A stretch of 64,000 nt of DNA from Saccharothrix deserti (GCF_009769385.1 NZ_VKAB01000001.1:496001-560000); one strand, 5' to 3'; shown: positions 27,175 to 38,172, counted from the first letter of the stretch. The notes: generated from the sequence alone by a model not told the origin. A program made the numbers and translations.

Positions 27175-28986
27175 ATGCAAGAAGAGGCCCGACCCGACGC
27201 CGCGCTGGTAGGCCTGGAGAACGTGCCGCACACCGGTGAGGCCATCGGCGCGGACGGCCTGCTGGTCGAGCCGCAGGCCGAGGACTTCCGGTCGGCCAAA
27301 CTGGTGCCGCGCGAACGAGACTGGTTCAAGGGCGCGGTGTTCTATGAGGTGCTGGTCCGCGCGTTCAGCGACTCCAACAACGACGGCACCGGTGACCTGC
27401 GGGGCCTGGCGTCCCGGTTGGACTACCTGGAGTGGCTCGGCGTGGACTGCCTGTGGCTGCCGCCGTTCTACGCGTCGCCGTTGCGCGACGGCGGGTACGA
27501 CATCTCCGACTTCCGCGCGGTGCTGCCGGAGTTCGGCTCGGTCGAGGACTTCGTGTACCTGCTGGACGAGGCGCACCGCCGGGGCATCCGGGTGATCACC
27601 GACCTGGTGCTCAACCACACCAGTGACGCGCACCCGTGGTTCCAGCAGTCGCGCATCGACCCGGACGGGCCGTACGGCGACTACTACGTGTGGAGCGACG
27701 ACGACCAGCGCTACGCGGACGCCCGCATCATCTTCGTCGACACCGAGTCGTCCAACTGGACGTACGACCCGGTGCGCGGCCAGTTCTACTGGCACCGGTT
27801 CTTCTCGCACCAGCCGGACCTGAACTTCGAGAACCCGCACGTGCAGGAAGCCATGCTGGACACGCTCCGGTTCTGGCTGGACCTGGGCATCGACGGGTTC
27901 CGGCTGGACGCCGTGCCGTACCTGTTCGAGCAGGAGGGCACGAACTGCGAGAACCTGCCCCGAACGCACGACTTCCTCAAGCGCTGCCGCAAGGTCGTGG
28001 ACGACGAGTACCCCGGCCGGGTGCTCCTCGCCGAGGCGAACCAGTGGCCGTCGGACGTGGTCGAGTACTTCGGCAACGCCGAGGTCGGCGGCGACGAGTG
28101 CCACATGGCGTTCCACTTCCCGCTGATGCCGCGCATCTTCATGTCCGTGCGGCGCGAGTCGCGGTTCCCGATCTCGGAGATCCTGGCGCAGACGCCGCAG
28201 ATCCCGGACGGCTGCCAGTGGGGCATCTTCCTGCGCAACCACGACGAGTTGACGCTCGAGATGGTCACCGACGAAGAGCGCGACTACATGTACGCGGAGT
28301 ACGCCAAGGACCCGCGGATGAAGGCCAACATCGGCATCAGACGACGGTTGGCCCCGCTGCTGGAGAACGACCGGAACCAGCAGGAGCTCTTCACCGCGAT
28401 GCTGCTGTCACTGCCGGGATCGCCCGTTCTCTACTACGGTGACGAGATCGGCATGGGCGACAACATCTGGCTGGGCGACCGCGACGCGGTCCGCACACCC
28501 ATGCAGTGGACCCCGGACCGCAACGCGGGCTTCTCCAGCTGCGACCCCGGCCGCATCTACCTGCCCGTGATCATGGACCCGGTGTACGGCTACCAAGGGC
28601 TCAACGTCGAGGCCCAGCTGAACAACCAGTCGTCGCTGCTGCACTGGACCCGGCGGATGATCGAGGTGCGCAAGCAGCACCACGCGTTCGCCGAGGGCGA
28701 CTTCACCGACCTCGGCGGCTCGAACCCGAGCGTGCTGGCCTACCGTCGGCGGTGGCGGCGGCCCGACGGCCACGAGGACGTCGTGCTGTGCGTCAACAAC
28801 CTGTCGCGGTTCCCGCAGCCGGTCGAGCTGGACCTGTCGGAGCACCGCGGCAGCAGGCCCGTGGAGCTGACCGGCGGGGTGGTCTTCCCCACCGTGGGTG
28901 ACCTGTCCTACCTGCTCACCCTGCCCGGTCACGGCTTCTACTGGTTCCAGCTAGCGGAAGCCGGCGACGACAGCGAGGCGAGGTGA
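27175..28986 (+). CDS. treS: Trehalose synthase TreS (maltose alpha-D-glucosyltransferase)
   Basis: 603 residues from the ATG at 27175 (GGAG 6 nt upstream). GH13_16 barrel: [20 protein letters not shown] carries the nucleophile, LLAEANQWP the acid, and [12 protein letters not shown] the third acid; [18 protein letters not shown] is typical of TreS. It interconverts trehalose and maltose, supplying maltose for phosphorylation by the next gene. It has no fused maltokinase domain; the kinase is separate and overlaps by 4 bp. Confidence 0.95.
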   Translation: MQEEARPDAALVGLENVPHTGEAIGADGLLVEPQAEDFRSAKLVPRERDWFKGAVFYEVLVRAFSDSNNDGTGDLRGLASRLDYLEWLGVDCLWLPPFYASPLRDGGYDISDFRAVLPEFGSVEDFVYLLDEAHRRGIRVITDLVLNHTSDAHPWFQQSRIDPDGPYGDYYVWSDDDQRYADARIIFVDTESSNWTYDPVRGQFYWHRFFSHQPDLNFENPHVQEAMLDTLRFWLDLGIDGFRLDAVPYLFEQEGTNCENLPRTHDFLKRCRKVVDDEYPGRVLLAEANQWPSDVVEYFGNAEVGGDECHMAFHFPLMPRIFMSVRRESRFPISEILAQTPQIPDGCQWGIFLRNHDELTLEMVTDEERDYMYAEYAKDPRMKANIGIRRRLAPLLENDRNQQELFTAMLLSLPGSPVLYYGDEIGMGDNIWLGDRDAVRTPMQWTPDRNAGFSSCDPGRIYLPVIMDPVYGYQGLNVEAQLNNQSSLLHWTRRMIEVRKQHHAFAEGDFTDLGGSNPSVLAYRRRWRRPDGHEDVVLCVNNLSRFPQPVELDLSEHRGSRPVELTGGVVFPTVGDLSYLLTLPGHGFYWFQLAEAGDDSEAR

Positions 28987-30332
28987 GGGACGTGACCGAA
29001 CCGCACGACCTGGTCGACAAGGTGATGACCCAGCTTCCCGAGTGGCTGCCCGCGCAGCGGTGGTTCGGCGGGAAGGACCGGCCGGTCACGTCGATCCGCC
29101 CACTCCGGACGTCGGTGCTGCGCGCCGAGGAGCCGGTGCTGGTGCACCTGGTGGTCGAGGTGGAGCAGCCGGACCGGCGGGAGCCGTACCAGCTGCTGGT
29201 CACCGACCACGTGGAGAACTACGACGCGACGACCGTGCCGGAGCTGACCGGCACGCTGCTCGACCTGATCGCCGAGGGCGCCGAGGTCGACGGCCTGACG
29301 TTCGCGCACGAGCCGGACGTGGAGATCCAGACCGGGCTGCGCGGCCGGCCGATCACGTCCGAGCAGTCGAACACGTCGCTGGTGTTCGGCAGCCAGTACA
29401 TCCTCAAGCTGTTCCGCAAGCTGACGCTCGGCGAGAACCCGGACCTGGTGCTGCAGCGCGCGCTGCACCGGGTCGGCTGCGAGCACATCGCCCAGCCGCT
29501 CGGGTCGATCACCGGCCGGTTGGACGGCCAGAGCACCACGGTCGGCATGCTCCAGCAGTTCATGCCGGACGCGGTGGACGGCTGGGCGATGGCCACCACG
29601 AGCGTGCGCGACCTGATGGCGGAGGCCGATCTGCACGCCGACGAGGTGGGCGGCGACTTCGCCGGCGAGGCGCAGCGGCTCGGCCAGGCCGTCGCCACGG
29701 TGCACGCGGACCTGGAGCGCGCGCTCGGCACCCAGCACGCGGACGCCGAGGACATCGACCGGACCGTGCGGACGATGATCTCGCGGCTGGACGAGGTGGT
29801 GGCCGCGGTGCCGGAGCTGCGGCCTTACGTGCCCGCGCTGCGGGAGGCGTTCGAGCAGGCCAGGGACACGCACGACGCGATCGCCATCCAGCACATCCAC
29901 GGCGACCTGCACCTCGGCCAGGTGCTGCGCACCGTGCACGGGTGGCTGCTGATCGACTTCGAGGGTGAGCCCGGCTCGCCCATCGCGGAGCGGACGGCGC
30001 TGCGGTCACCGTTGCGCGATGTGGCGGGGATGCTGCGATCCTTCGACTACGCGGCGCACCAGATGCTGGTCGGCCAGCCGGAGGACCACCAGCTGACGGT
30101 GCGGGCGCTGGAGTGGTCGCGGCGCAACCGCGCGGCGTTCACCGAGGGCTACGCGGAGTCGGCGGCGGAGTCGGTCGGCGACCCGCGCAAGCGCGGGTAC
30201 CTGCTGCGGGCGTTCGAGCTGGACAAGGCCGTGTACGAGGTCGCGTACGAGCACGCGAACAGGCCGGAGTGGTTGACGGTCCCGTTGTCGTCGATCGCGC
30301 GGATAACTGGAGAGGGAGCGGTGCAGTCATGA
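28983..30332 (+). CDS. mak: Maltokinase Mak (Pep2)
   Basis: 449 residues. An N-terminal cap ([14 protein letters not shown], a maltokinase hallmark) is followed by a kinase fold with QSNTSLVFG and the phosphotransfer motifs [10 protein letters not shown] and [10 protein letters not shown]. It phosphorylates maltose with ATP to maltose-1-phosphate, the GlgE donor. The GTG at 28983 overlaps the treS stop and has GAGG just upstream; GTG at 28992 is an alternative. The 3' end overlaps glgB as ATGA. Confidence 0.94.
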   Translation: MRDVTEPHDLVDKVMTQLPEWLPAQRWFGGKDRPVTSIRPLRTSVLRAEEPVLVHLVVEVEQPDRREPYQLLVTDHVENYDATTVPELTGTLLDLIAEGAEVDGLTFAHEPDVEIQTGLRGRPITSEQSNTSLVFGSQYILKLFRKLTLGENPDLVLQRALHRVGCEHIAQPLGSITGRLDGQSTTVGMLQQFMPDAVDGWAMATTSVRDLMAEADLHADEVGGDFAGEAQRLGQAVATVHADLERALGTQHADAEDIDRTVRTMISRLDEVVAAVPELRPYVPALREAFEQARDTHDAIAIQHIHGDLHLGQVLRTVHGWLLIDFEGEPGSPIAERTALRSPLRDVAGMLRSFDYAAHQMLVGQPEDHQLTVRALEWSRRNRAAFTEGYAESAAESVGDPRKRGYLLRAFELDKAVYEVAYEHANRPEWLTVPLSSIARITGEGAVQS

Positions 30333-32530
30333 TCTCGCCCGAGGACGTCGACCGGCTGCTGGCCGGGGCGCACCACGACCCGCACTCGGTGCTCGGCGTG
30401 CACCACGTCCCCGAGGGTGTGGTCGCGCGCGCACTGCGTCCGGGCGCGTCCGGGGTGGCCGTGATGGCGGGTGACAAGCGCTTCGAGCTGGAGCGGGTCA
30501 CCGACGGGTTGTTCGCGGGCGACCTGCCCGAGCACCCCGGCGACTACCGGCTGGAGGTCGAGTACGGCGACACGGTCGTCGAGGTGGACGACCCGTACCG
30601 GTGGCTGCCGACCGTCGGCGAGCTGGACCTGCACCTCATCGGTGAGGGACGGCACGAGCGGCTGTGGGACGTGCTGGGCGCGCGGGTGCGCACCTACGAC
30701 ACGCCGAACGGCACCGTCTCGGGCGTCTCGTTCGCGGTCTGGGCCCCGACCGCGCGCGGTGTGCGGGTGTGCGGCGATTTCGACGGCTGGGACGGGCGGG
30801 CGAACCCGATGAGGTCGCTCGGGTCGTCCGGTGTGTGGGAGGTCTTCATCCCCGGCGTCCCGGCGGGCACCCGGTACAAGTTCCGCATCCTCGGCCGGGA
30901 CGGCGCGTGGCACGAGAAGGCCGACCCGATGGCGTTCGCCACGGAGAGGCCGCCGGCGACGGCTTCGGTCGTCACCCGGTCCGAGCACGTGTGGGGTGAC
31001 GCGGAGTGGGAGGCCAAGCGCGACGCCACGCAGTGGATCAACGCGCCGGTTTCCGTGTACGAAGTGCACCTCGGGTCGTGGCGGTACGACAAGAACGGGC
31101 AGAGCCTCGGTTACCGGGAGCTGGCCACGGAGCTGGCGGACTACGTGGTGAGCGCCGGGTTCACGCACGTGGAGCTGATGCCGGTCGCCGAGCACCCGTT
31201 CGGCGGGTCGTGGGGTTATCAGGTCACGTCGTACTACGCGCCGACGGCCCGGTTCGGTTCACCGGACGACTTCCGGCACTTCGTGGACGTCCTGCACCAG
31301 CGCGGCGTCGGCGTGATCATCGACTGGGTGCCCGCCCACTTCCCCCGCGACTCGTGGGCGCTGGCGAAGTTCGACGGCTCCGCCCTGTACGAGCACGCGG
31401 ACCCGCGCCGGGGCGAGCACCCCGACTGGGGCACGCTGGTGTTCGACTTCGGGCGCAACGAGGTGCGGAACTTCCTCGTCGCCAACGCCCTGTACTGGAT
31501 CGAGGAGTTCCACATCGACGGCCTGCGGGTCGACGCGGTGGCCTCGATGCTGTACCTGGACTACTCGCGCAAGGAAGGCCAGTGGCTGCCGAACCAGTAC
31601 GGCGGCCGGGAGAACCTGGACGCGGTGCGGTTCCTGCAGGAGCTGAACGCCACCGTCTACAAGCGCCACCCCGGTGTGGTGATGGTGGCGGAGGAGTCGA
31701 CGGCGTGGCCCGGCGTCACGCGGCCGACGCACCTGGGCGGCCTGGGGTTCGGGTTCAAGTGGAACATGGGGTGGATGCACGACACGCTGCACTACCTGTC
31801 GCGTGAGCCCGTGCACCGGTCGTTCCACCACAACGAGATCACGTTCTCGTTGGTGTACGCGTGGAGCGAGAACTTCGTGCTGCCGCTCTCGCACGACGAG
31901 GTCGTGCACGGCAAGGGGTCGTTGTGGCAGCGGATGCCCGGCGACGACTGGAACAAGGCGGCGGGGCTGCGGTCGCTGCTGGCGTTCATGTGGGCGCACC
32001 CCGGCAAGCAGCTGCTGTTCATGGGCGGCGAGTTCGGGCAGCGGGACGAGTGGTCGGAGGGCCGGTCGCTGGACTGGCACCTGATGAAGGAGCCGCTGCA
32101 CCGGGGCCTGCACGGGTTGATCTCGGACCTGAACCGGGTCTACCAGGCTTCGCCGGCGCTCTACAGCGCGGACAACAAGCCCGAGGGGTTCTCGTGGATC
32201 GACGCGAACGACTCGGCGGGGAACGTGCTGAGCTTCCTGCGGATCGGTGAGGACGGGTCGGTGCTCGCGTGCGTGGCCAACTTCGCCGGCATGCCGCACC
32301 ACGACTACCGGATCGGTCTGCCGGTGGCGGGCCGGTGGCGTGAGGTGGTGAACACGGACTCGGAGATCTACGGCGGGTCCGGGGTCGGGAACCTCGGTGG
32401 CGTGGTGGCCGACGAACACCCGTGGCACGGCCGCCCGGCTTCCGCCGTGCTCCAGCTACCCCCGGCGGGCGTGCTCTGGCTGGCGCCGGACACGACCCCG
32501 ACAGCGCCTGACCGAACGGACAGCGCCTGA
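30329..32530 (+). CDS. glgB: 1,4-alpha-glucan branching enzyme GlgB
   Basis: 733 residues. Two N-terminal beta domains (the second a CBM48 with [22 protein letters not shown]) precede the GH13_9 barrel. The nucleophile Asp is in [19 protein letters not shown], the acid Glu in [11 protein letters not shown], and the third acid in [15 protein letters not shown]. It introduces alpha-1,6 branches into the GlgE product. It is the last gene of the glgE operon (ATGA overlap with mak) and is followed by a strong hairpin. Confidence 0.95.
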   Translation: MISPEDVDRLLAGAHHDPHSVLGVHHVPEGVVARALRPGASGVAVMAGDKRFELERVTDGLFAGDLPEHPGDYRLEVEYGDTVVEVDDPYRWLPTVGELDLHLIGEGRHERLWDVLGARVRTYDTPNGTVSGVSFAVWAPTARGVRVCGDFDGWDGRANPMRSLGSSGVWEVFIPGVPAGTRYKFRILGRDGAWHEKADPMAFATERPPATASVVTRSEHVWGDAEWEAKRDATQWINAPVSVYEVHLGSWRYDKNGQSLGYRELATELADYVVSAGFTHVELMPVAEHPFGGSWGYQVTSYYAPTARFGSPDDFRHFVDVLHQRGVGVIIDWVPAHFPRDSWALAKFDGSALYEHADPRRGEHPDWGTLVFDFGRNEVRNFLVANALYWIEEFHIDGLRVDAVASMLYLDYSRKEGQWLPNQYGGRENLDAVRFLQELNATVYKRHPGVVMVAEESTAWPGVTRPTHLGGLGFGFKWNMGWMHDTLHYLSREPVHRSFHHNEITFSLVYAWSENFVLPLSHDEVVHGKGSLWQRMPGDDWNKAAGLRSLLAFMWAHPGKQLLFMGGEFGQRDEWSEGRSLDWHLMKEPLHRGLHGLISDLNRVYQASPALYSADNKPEGFSWIDANDSAGNVLSFLRIGEDGSVLACVANFAGMPHHDYRIGLPVAGRWREVVNTDSEIYGGSGVGNLGGVVADEHPWHGRPASAVLQLPPAGVLWLAPDTTPTAPDRTDSA

Positions 32531-32567
32531 CCGAGCCAGCAGTGGTCCGCCTCGCCGATCAGCGCGC

Positions 32568-32602
32568 TGCGCAGGGGTCCTCGCCGTGGGGACCCCTGCG
32601 CA
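32568..32602 (+). terminator. Hairpin terminator after glgB
   Basis: 13-bp perfect arms TGCGCAGGGGTCC and GGACCCCTGCGCA with a 9-nt loop, 37 bp after the glgB stop. The stem core CAGGGGTCC recurs in the hairpin at 35.76 kb. Confidence 0.75.
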
Positions 32603-32696
32603 CGAGCCCGGGCGGTGCGGGGCTCCGCCGGCCGGAAGTTTCCAAGCTCGGGTCGAGCACCCCACCGTAGGGGTTCGCAGCGGGCACAATGAACGA

Positions 32697-34073
32697 ATGC
32701 GGCTCGCATCGGCTCGGTTGGTCCTGCTGGCGACAGTCCTGCTCACAGCGACCGCCTGCGTCCAACTGGTCCCAGGAAAACCGCTGGCAGGCGAGGCCGT
32801 CACCAAGGGCACGGTCGACCCCTCGTTCATCCGGGGCACCGACGGCGGCCCCATCGACCAGCTCGCGGCCACCGCCATCACCGATATCGACACGTTCTGG
32901 CAGGACGCCTTCCAGGACACGTTCGACAAGGCGTGGCAGCCGCTGGAAGGCGGCATCTACTCGGTCGACACCGCCGACCCGGCGGCCAAGCCGCCGCCGT
33001 GCACCGAGAAGGCCAGCGACGTCGAGGGCAACGCCTTCTACTGCCCCAGCGCCGACGCCATCGCCTGGGACCGGGCCGCCCTGCTGCCCGTCCTCAAGGA
33101 CCGGTTCGGCGACGCCGCCGTGGTGATCGTGCTGGCCCACGAGGTGGGTCACGCCGTGCAGAACCGGATGGGCATCACGCCGGAAGCCGAACGCCGTGAG
33201 CCGGGGCGGTTCCCCACGATCCTCACCGAGGCGATGGCCGACTGCTTCGCCGGAACGTTCCTGAAGTGGGTGAACGACGGCAAGTCCCAACACCTGAACA
33301 TCAGCTCCGACACGTTGGACTCGGCGCTCGGCGCCCTGATCCAGTTCCGCGACCCGGTCGGCACCTCGCAGAGCGACCGGTCCGCGCACGGCAACGCGTT
33401 CGACCGCGTGTCCGCGTTCCAGGACGGCTACCAGCAGGGCGTCGAGTTCTGCGCGGCGATGTCGGTGGAAAACCGGCGGTTCACCCAGCAGGCGTTCATC
33501 TCCGCCGAAGACCGCGACCGGGGCGGCAACCTGCCGTTCGACGAGATGCTGGAGAACATCACCCCCGACCTGAACCTGTACTACAAGACCCTCGCCGCGC
33601 AGGCGGGCAAGCCGTGGTCCGACCCGAAGGCCACGCCGACCGACGACGAGCCGGACTGCTCCGGCGACCAGGGTCCGGTGGCGTACTGCCCGGCGGACAA
33701 GTCGGTGGAGTTCGAGGTCGAGGAGGACCTCCCCGAGTTGCACGCCAAGATCGGCGACTACGCCACCGGCGTGCTGCTGGCCAGCCGTTACGGGTTGGCC
33801 GCGATGTCCACCATCGGCGTCGACGTCGAGGGTGAGGACGCGGCGACCAGCGCGTTGTGCCTGGCCGGCGCGTACACGCGGGAGGTCTTCACGCGGGAGA
33901 AGGGCTTCGGCCTGTCGCCCGGCGACCTGGACGAGGCGGTCCAGGTGCTGCTCGCGTACGACTACGCGGCGCGGGACGCGACGGGGTCGGCGGCGCTCGA
34001 ACCCGGTTTCAAGCGGGTCGAGGTGTTCCGCGGCGGAGTTCTGGAGGGGACCAAAGCCTGCGGTTTGGCCTAG
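32697..34073 (+). CDS. Putative neutral zinc metallopeptidase, lipoprotein-like (paralog 1)
   Basis: 458 residues. An N-terminal hydrophobic segment ends LLTATAC, a weak lipobox with Cys21, so a lipoprotein is likely. The zincin motif HEVGH is at 148-152, followed by EAMADCFAG with the probable third ligand, then HGNAFDRVSAFQDGY, typical of the YpfJ-type putative metallopeptidase family. Conserved cysteines around NAFYCPSADAIAWD support an extracytoplasmic domain. The C-terminal half holds a partial second copy of the fold (VAYCPADKSVEFE) without HExxH. It is in tandem with a paralog 65 bp downstream. Confidence 0.82.
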   Translation: MRLASARLVLLATVLLTATACVQLVPGKPLAGEAVTKGTVDPSFIRGTDGGPIDQLAATAITDIDTFWQDAFQDTFDKAWQPLEGGIYSVDTADPAAKPPPCTEKASDVEGNAFYCPSADAIAWDRAALLPVLKDRFGDAAVVIVLAHEVGHAVQNRMGITPEAERREPGRFPTILTEAMADCFAGTFLKWVNDGKSQHLNISSDTLDSALGALIQFRDPVGTSQSDRSAHGNAFDRVSAFQDGYQQGVEFCAAMSVENRRFTQQAFISAEDRDRGGNLPFDEMLENITPDLNLYYKTLAAQAGKPWSDPKATPTDDEPDCSGDQGPVAYCPADKSVEFEVEEDLPELHAKIGDYATGVLLASRYGLAAMSTIGVDVEGEDAATSALCLAGAYTREVFTREKGFGLSPGDLDEAVQVLLAYDYAARDATGSAALEPGFKRVEVFRGGVLEGTKACGLA

Positions 34074-34137
34074 CCGCTCGGGCCGGCCAAGTAGGGTTCG
34101 GGCTTGGATCGGCACGGACCGGGGATGGGGCTTGGGC

Positions 34138-35571
34138 ATGGCTCGACGGGCTTGGGTAGCTGCGACGCTCGTCGCCGCGATGGCGTTGACCGGGTGCACC
34201 CAGACCGTGAGCGGCGCGGGTCGTCCGGAACGGCCGGACGTCACCAAGGTCGCCGGGTTGGACATCACCACCGGCGAGAGCGGCGCGAAGCCCGGTGTCC
34301 CGGACGCCGACCTCCAGGTGGAGAACGGTGACGGCGGCGAGATGGACCGGCTCGCGATCAACACGCTGGCCGACGTCGAGGAGTACTGGGCCGAGCAACT
34401 GCCCGCCCGGTTCGGCAAGGACTTCGAGCCGGTGAAGCGGTTGGTGTCGTACGACTCCAACGGCGCGGGCGTGGACATCTGCCGCACCAACACGGCGGGT
34501 GTGGCGAACGCGTTCTACTGCTCGCTGGACGACTCGATCGCGTGGGACCGCGGCGAGTTGCTGCCGATGCTGGACGACGCGTTCGGGCCGATGTCGGTGG
34601 TGACCGTGTTGGCGCACGAGATGGGTCACGCGATCCAGTACAAGCTCGGCGCCGAGGGCGGGGTCAACCAGGCCACGCCGTCGATCATCAAGGAGCAGCA
34701 GGCCGACTGCTACGCGGGCAACTTCTTCCGGTGGGTGGCCGAGGGCAAGTCGAAGCACTTCCGGATCTCGACCGGGCCCGGGTTGAACCAGGTGCTGGCG
34801 ACGATGTTCTTCATCCGGGACGCGGCGGGCACGTCGGCCGAGAAGCAGGGCGCGCACGGCAGCGCGTTCGACCGGGTGGCGGCGTTCCAGTTCGGGTTCG
34901 CCGGTGATCCCAAGCGGTGCGCGCAGATCGACGAGGCCGAGATCAAGGCCCGGATCACGCAGCAGAAGTTCGACGCGGACGACAAGGACGTCGGGCTGGG
35001 CAAGGGCAACCTGAAGGTGGACGACAAGCGGTCGTTGGAGCTGCTGGAGGAGTCGCTGCGGGAGGCCTACAAGCAGTCCGGCGCGACCCCGCCGTCGTTG
35101 TCCACCACCGAGTCGGCCTGCCAGGACGCCTCCCGGACGTCGCCCGCGTCGTACTGCCCGTCGACCAACTCGATCTCGATCGCCCTGCCCGACCTGGTGA
35201 AGATCGGCACGCCGCCGAAGCGCGGGCAGAAGGGCGGGATCGGCGACTTCGCCGCGTTCGCCGAGATCGCCTCTCGGTTCGCGCTGTCGATCCAGAAGGC
35301 GACCGGGTACGGCTTGGAGGGGCCGGCGGCCGGGTTGCGCACGGCTTGCCTGACCGGGTCGTGGGCCGGGTGGACCACTCAGAGCAGCGCGCGGCTGCGG
35401 TTGTCGTCCGGTGACCTGGACGAGGCGGTGGCCGAGTTGCTGGCCGACAAGAGCCTGATCGCGGCCGATGTGAACGGCACCGTCGTGCCGTCCGGGTTCG
35501 CGCGCGTGGAGGCGTTCCGGGACGGCTTCTACCAGGGCTCGGGTCTGTGCACCCGGAAGTACTCCGGCTGA
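34138..35571 (+). CDS. Putative neutral zinc metallopeptidase lipoprotein (paralog 2)
   Basis: 477 residues. A clear lipobox LTGC with Cys19 follows a short hydrophobic leader. HEMGH is at 160-164, then EQQADCYAGNFF and HGSAFDRVAAFQFGF as in the neighbour. The C-terminal half repeats part of the fold (ASYCPSTNSISIALPD) and lacks HExxH, as in paralog 1. The two genes clearly arose by duplication and probably act on the outer face of the membrane. Substrates are unknown. Confidence 0.84.
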   Translation: MARRAWVAATLVAAMALTGCTQTVSGAGRPERPDVTKVAGLDITTGESGAKPGVPDADLQVENGDGGEMDRLAINTLADVEEYWAEQLPARFGKDFEPVKRLVSYDSNGAGVDICRTNTAGVANAFYCSLDDSIAWDRGELLPMLDDAFGPMSVVTVLAHEMGHAIQYKLGAEGGVNQATPSIIKEQQADCYAGNFFRWVAEGKSKHFRISTGPGLNQVLATMFFIRDAAGTSAEKQGAHGSAFDRVAAFQFGFAGDPKRCAQIDEAEIKARITQQKFDADDKDVGLGKGNLKVDDKRSLELLEESLREAYKQSGATPPSLSTTESACQDASRTSPASYCPSTNSISIALPDLVKIGTPPKRGQKGGIGDFAAFAEIASRFALSIQKATGYGLEGPAAGLRTACLTGSWAGWTTQSSARLRLSSGDLDEAVAELLADKSLIAADVNGTVVPSGFARVEAFRDGFYQGSGLCTRKYSG

Positions 35572-35904
35572 CCGCGCGGTAACGCCCGCCCGCGATCGTT
35601 GTGCGGGCGTCGGTCGGTTGTCCGGTCGGCCGGTTATGCAGTCGGCCGGTTATGCAGCCGGTCGGTTATCCATGAGTGGCGCCTGAATGCGCCGGTTGTC
35701 CACAGCTCGCGCCCGAGCGCGGGAAAGTGTCGGTCCGCTGCGGCAGGATTAAGAACAGGGGTCCCCCTGGGCGGGGGACCCCTGTGCGGCGAGCCAGTGC
35801 GTGGGTCGGACGTCGTTGTCGGATGTCGTTGTGGGACGTCGTGTTGGGACGTCGTTGTCGGAAATCGGGCCCGAAGTCGGCCGGGAGTCTGGCCGGAATT
35901 CGGG
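35572..35904. other. Intergenic region with short tandem repeats
   Basis: 333 bp without a credible gene. It holds a perfect 16-bp tandem duplication GTCGGCCGGTTATGCA (35625-35640 and 35641-35656), a hairpin at 35755-35785, and an irregular cluster of GACGTCGTTGTCGG-like words at about 35809-35870. The flanking genes are convergent, so this is a terminator region. Confidence 0.6.
35755..35785. terminator. Bidirectional hairpin terminator
   Basis: 13-bp perfect arms ACAGGGGTCCCCC and GGGGGACCCCTGT with a 5-nt loop, between convergent genes (metallopeptidase 2 and the YbbN-like gene). Confidence 0.75.
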
Positions 35905-36888
35905 TCAGAACAGGGCGCTGGCGAGGTTGCGGCGGGCCTTGGCGACCCGGTCGTCCTCCGGCGGGAAGAGCTCGAACAGGCCCACCAGGTGTTCGCGGAC
36001 CTTGTCGCGGTCGTCGCCGTACACCCGGCGGACCGTGTCGACCAGGCGCTTGAACGCCTGCTCGACGTCGTTGGTCGCCAACTCCAGGTCGGCCGCGGCG
36101 AGTTGGGCGTCCAGGTCGTCCGGGTCGGCGTCGGCCTTGGCGATCGCGTCCGCCGGCACGGCCTCGGCCCGCGCGGTGAAGCGGACCTGGGCCAGGGCCG
36201 CCTTCGCCTCGGCGTTGGACGGCTCGGCCGACAGGATGGCCTCGTACGCGGCCTCTGCGGCGGCGAAGTCGCCCTGCTCGAAGGCTTCCTCGGCGGCCGT
36301 GAAGCGCGGGTCCTCCGGCTCGGCCACGGGCTCGGCGCCGGCGGGCGCGGTGCGGTTCGCCTCGGCCGCCTTGATTCCGGGCAGGCGGTCGCGGAGGGCG
36401 TCCAGCAGGCGGTTGATCCACTGGCCGAGCTCGGCCTCCGGCAGCGGTCCGGCGAAGGCGTCGATGGGCTGACCCGCGGCGATCGCCACGACGGTCGGCA
36501 CCGACTGCACGCCGAACACCTGGCCGATCCGCGGGCTGGCGTCCAGGTCGACTCTGGCCAGCAGCCACGTGCCGCCGCCCGCCCTGGCGGCGCGTTCGAG
36601 CACGGGCGAGAGCTGGCCCGCCTCGGGGCTCCACGACGCGGTCAACTCGACGACAACCGGTACTTCCATGGAGCGCTCGACAACCGACTGGAACGTCGCC
36701 TCGGTGACGTCCAGCACCCACGGGCTCGGACCGGCGTCCGAACCTGCGGCCCCGCCACCGGCGGACGGGGGTGGGGTGGTGCCGCGCTGCCTGGCGGCGT
36801 CGGCTCGGGCCTTCAGCGCGCCGAGGTCGACGGCCCCGGACAACGCGGCGGACAGTGCGGCGGTCTTGCGGGGGTCTGGCCTTGTCAC
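35905..36888 (-). CDS. Thioredoxin-fold/TPR protein, YbbN (CnoX)-like
   Basis: 327 residues from the GTG at 36888 (AGGA 8 nt upstream; ATG at 36897 is the alternative). A thioredoxin-like domain spans about 55-165 and a TPR-like C-terminal region about 190-327 ([33 protein letters not shown]). The site corresponding to the thioredoxin WCGPC reads WSPEAGQ, with no cysteine, so it is not a redox thioredoxin. YbbN/CnoX relatives hold unfolded or chlorinated proteins and pass them to chaperones; that role here is by homology of layout. Confidence 0.82.
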   Translation of the reverse strand: MTRPDPRKTAALSAALSGAVDLGALKARADAARQRGTTPPPSAGGGAAGSDAGPSPWVLDVTEATFQSVVERSMEVPVVVELTASWSPEAGQLSPVLERAARAGGGTWLLARVDLDASPRIGQVFGVQSVPTVVAIAAGQPIDAFAGPLPEAELGQWINRLLDALRDRLPGIKAAEANRTAPAGAEPVAEPEDPRFTAAEEAFEQGDFAAAEAAYEAILSAEPSNAEAKAALAQVRFTARAEAVPADAIAKADADPDDLDAQLAAADLELATNDVEQAFKRLVDTVRRVYGDDRDKVREHLVGLFELFPPEDDRVAKARRNLASALF

Positions 36889-36930
36889 GCCTTCCATCCT
36901 GGCACGAGACGGGCGACGAGCCACGCGCGA

Positions 36931-37788
36931 CTAGCCGGGGAGTTGCGCGACCGGGTCGATACCCATCGGGTTGATCCGCATGGCCTCGTTCGCGTGCCCC
37001 AAGCGGCGGGCGATCGGGGTCATCAGATCCACGAACCGCGCCGTTCCCTCCTCACCCAGGACCTCCCACGGACGGGTGGCCGCCTCGTCGGTCCGGCGTT
37101 CGACGTCCTCGCGCAGCTCCCGACCGGCCGGGGTGAGGCCGTCGTCGAACAGGCCGCGTTCGGCGAGCGTCGCTTCGGCACCCCGCCACTCCTCCTCCGA
37201 CCAACCACGCGCGGCACGCAGGTACGCCGGTTCGAGGCCCTTGTCCGCGCTGAACAGCACCAACGTCTCGCACGGGCTCAGGTCGGCGGCCACCAGCGCC
37301 GCGATGTGGCCGTCACCCCGCGACTCGCGCAACGTCGTGCACGCCTGCCACAACGCCAGGTGCGGCTCGTCGGGCACGGGCAGTGCGCGGTTCGCCGCGG
37401 CCAGCACCCGCCCCGGCAACGGCGCCGCCTCGGCCGCCTGCCCGGCCAACTCGGCGGCTTCGGCGAAGGCTTCGCCGAAGTCCGGGCCGTCCAGCATCCG
37501 GCGCAGCGCGCGGTCGACGCCCTCCAGGCGTGCGTCGAGGAACCGGGCGGGGCTGGCCACGTCCCACGCGTCGGGCAGCGCGCGGGACACCATGCGCGGG
37601 TGGAAGCTGTAGAACGCGGCGGCCACGATCTCCGGCGGCACGGCACCCAGCGGGGCCGCGCGCTGCGCGAAGTAGCCCATCCAGCCACCTTTGCAGCCCA
37701 GCGCGTCGGTGACCGCTCGCGACTCCGGCGAGAAGTACGTGACGTCGTGGTAGGTCTCGAAGCGCAACCACAGGTCTCGAGGCGTCAT
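36931..37788 (-). CDS. SCO6745/SalK-type protein
   Basis: 285 residues. The N-terminal part carries WLRFETYHDVTYFSPESRA and DALGCKGGWMGYFAQRAAPLG, the hallmark of the actinobacterial SCO6745 family. The C-terminal part resembles a helix-turn-helix (WRGAEATLAERGLFDDGLTPAGRELREDVE) but no DNA-binding role is established. It is downstream of the thiamine-binding-like gene on the same strand. Upstream of its ATG two tandem copies of a 9-bp word (GACAACTTA on the plus strand, 37792-37809) take the place of a Shine-Dalgarno sequence. Confidence 0.78.
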   Translation of the reverse strand: MTPRDLWLRFETYHDVTYFSPESRAVTDALGCKGGWMGYFAQRAAPLGAVPPEIVAAAFYSFHPRMVSRALPDAWDVASPARFLDARLEGVDRALRRMLDGPDFGEAFAEAAELAGQAAEAAPLPGRVLAAANRALPVPDEPHLALWQACTTLRESRGDGHIAALVAADLSPCETLVLFSADKGLEPAYLRAARGWSEEEWRGAEATLAERGLFDDGLTPAGRELREDVERRTDEAATRPWEVLGEEGTARFVDLMTPIARRLGHANEAMRINPMGIDPVAQLPG

Positions 37789-37791
37789 GTC

Positions 37792-37809
37792 GACAACTTA
37801 GACAACTTA
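37792..37809. repeat. Tandem 9-bp repeat before the SCO6745-like gene
   Basis: GACAACTTA twice in a row, directly upstream of the SCO6745-like start codon (37786-37788) and overlapping the stop codon of the preceding gene. Read on the minus strand it is TAAGTTGTC twice. It could be a regulator site. Confidence 0.5.
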
Positions 37810-38172
37810 ATCGGACGTCCTACTACTCGCGTTGTCCGCCATGCCCGGGTGGTCGAGCGGCCGGGCTGTGACCTGGTCGCCGGCGAGGTGTTGTTCGACG
37901 CGCTCCACCTTGGCCGTCAGCTGGCCCGTGTAGCCGGGCCGGATGTCCGCCTTGAGCACGAGGCTGACCCGCGGCGCGGTGGCCTGCACGACCTCGGTCG
38001 CCTTCTTCACCACCGCCATCACCTCGTCCCACTCGCCCTCGACCAGCGTGAACATGGCGTTGGTCTCGTTGGGCAACCCGGACTCGCGGACCACCCGCAC
38101 GGCCTCCGCAACGGCCGCGGCCACCCCGTCGGACTCCCCGCCGAGCGGGCTGACACTGAACGCGACGAGCAC
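37807..38172 (-). CDS. MTH1187/YqgV-type thiamine-binding-like protein
   Basis: 121 residues from the GTG at 38172, with GGAGG exactly 5 nt upstream. The ferredoxin-like fold family is recognised from [45 protein letters not shown] and [10 protein letters not shown]. Some relatives bind thiamine in the cytoplasm. The extra ~25 C-terminal residues are not part of the family. It is divergent from a MarR gene 43 bp away, with an 8-bp palindrome GGGTACCC between them. Confidence 0.8.
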   Translation of the reverse strand: MLVAFSVSPLGGESDGVAAAVAEAVRVVRESGLPNETNAMFTLVEGEWDEVMAVVKKATEVVQATAPRVSLVLKADIRPGYTGQLTAKVERVEQHLAGDQVTARPLDHPGMADNASSRTSD

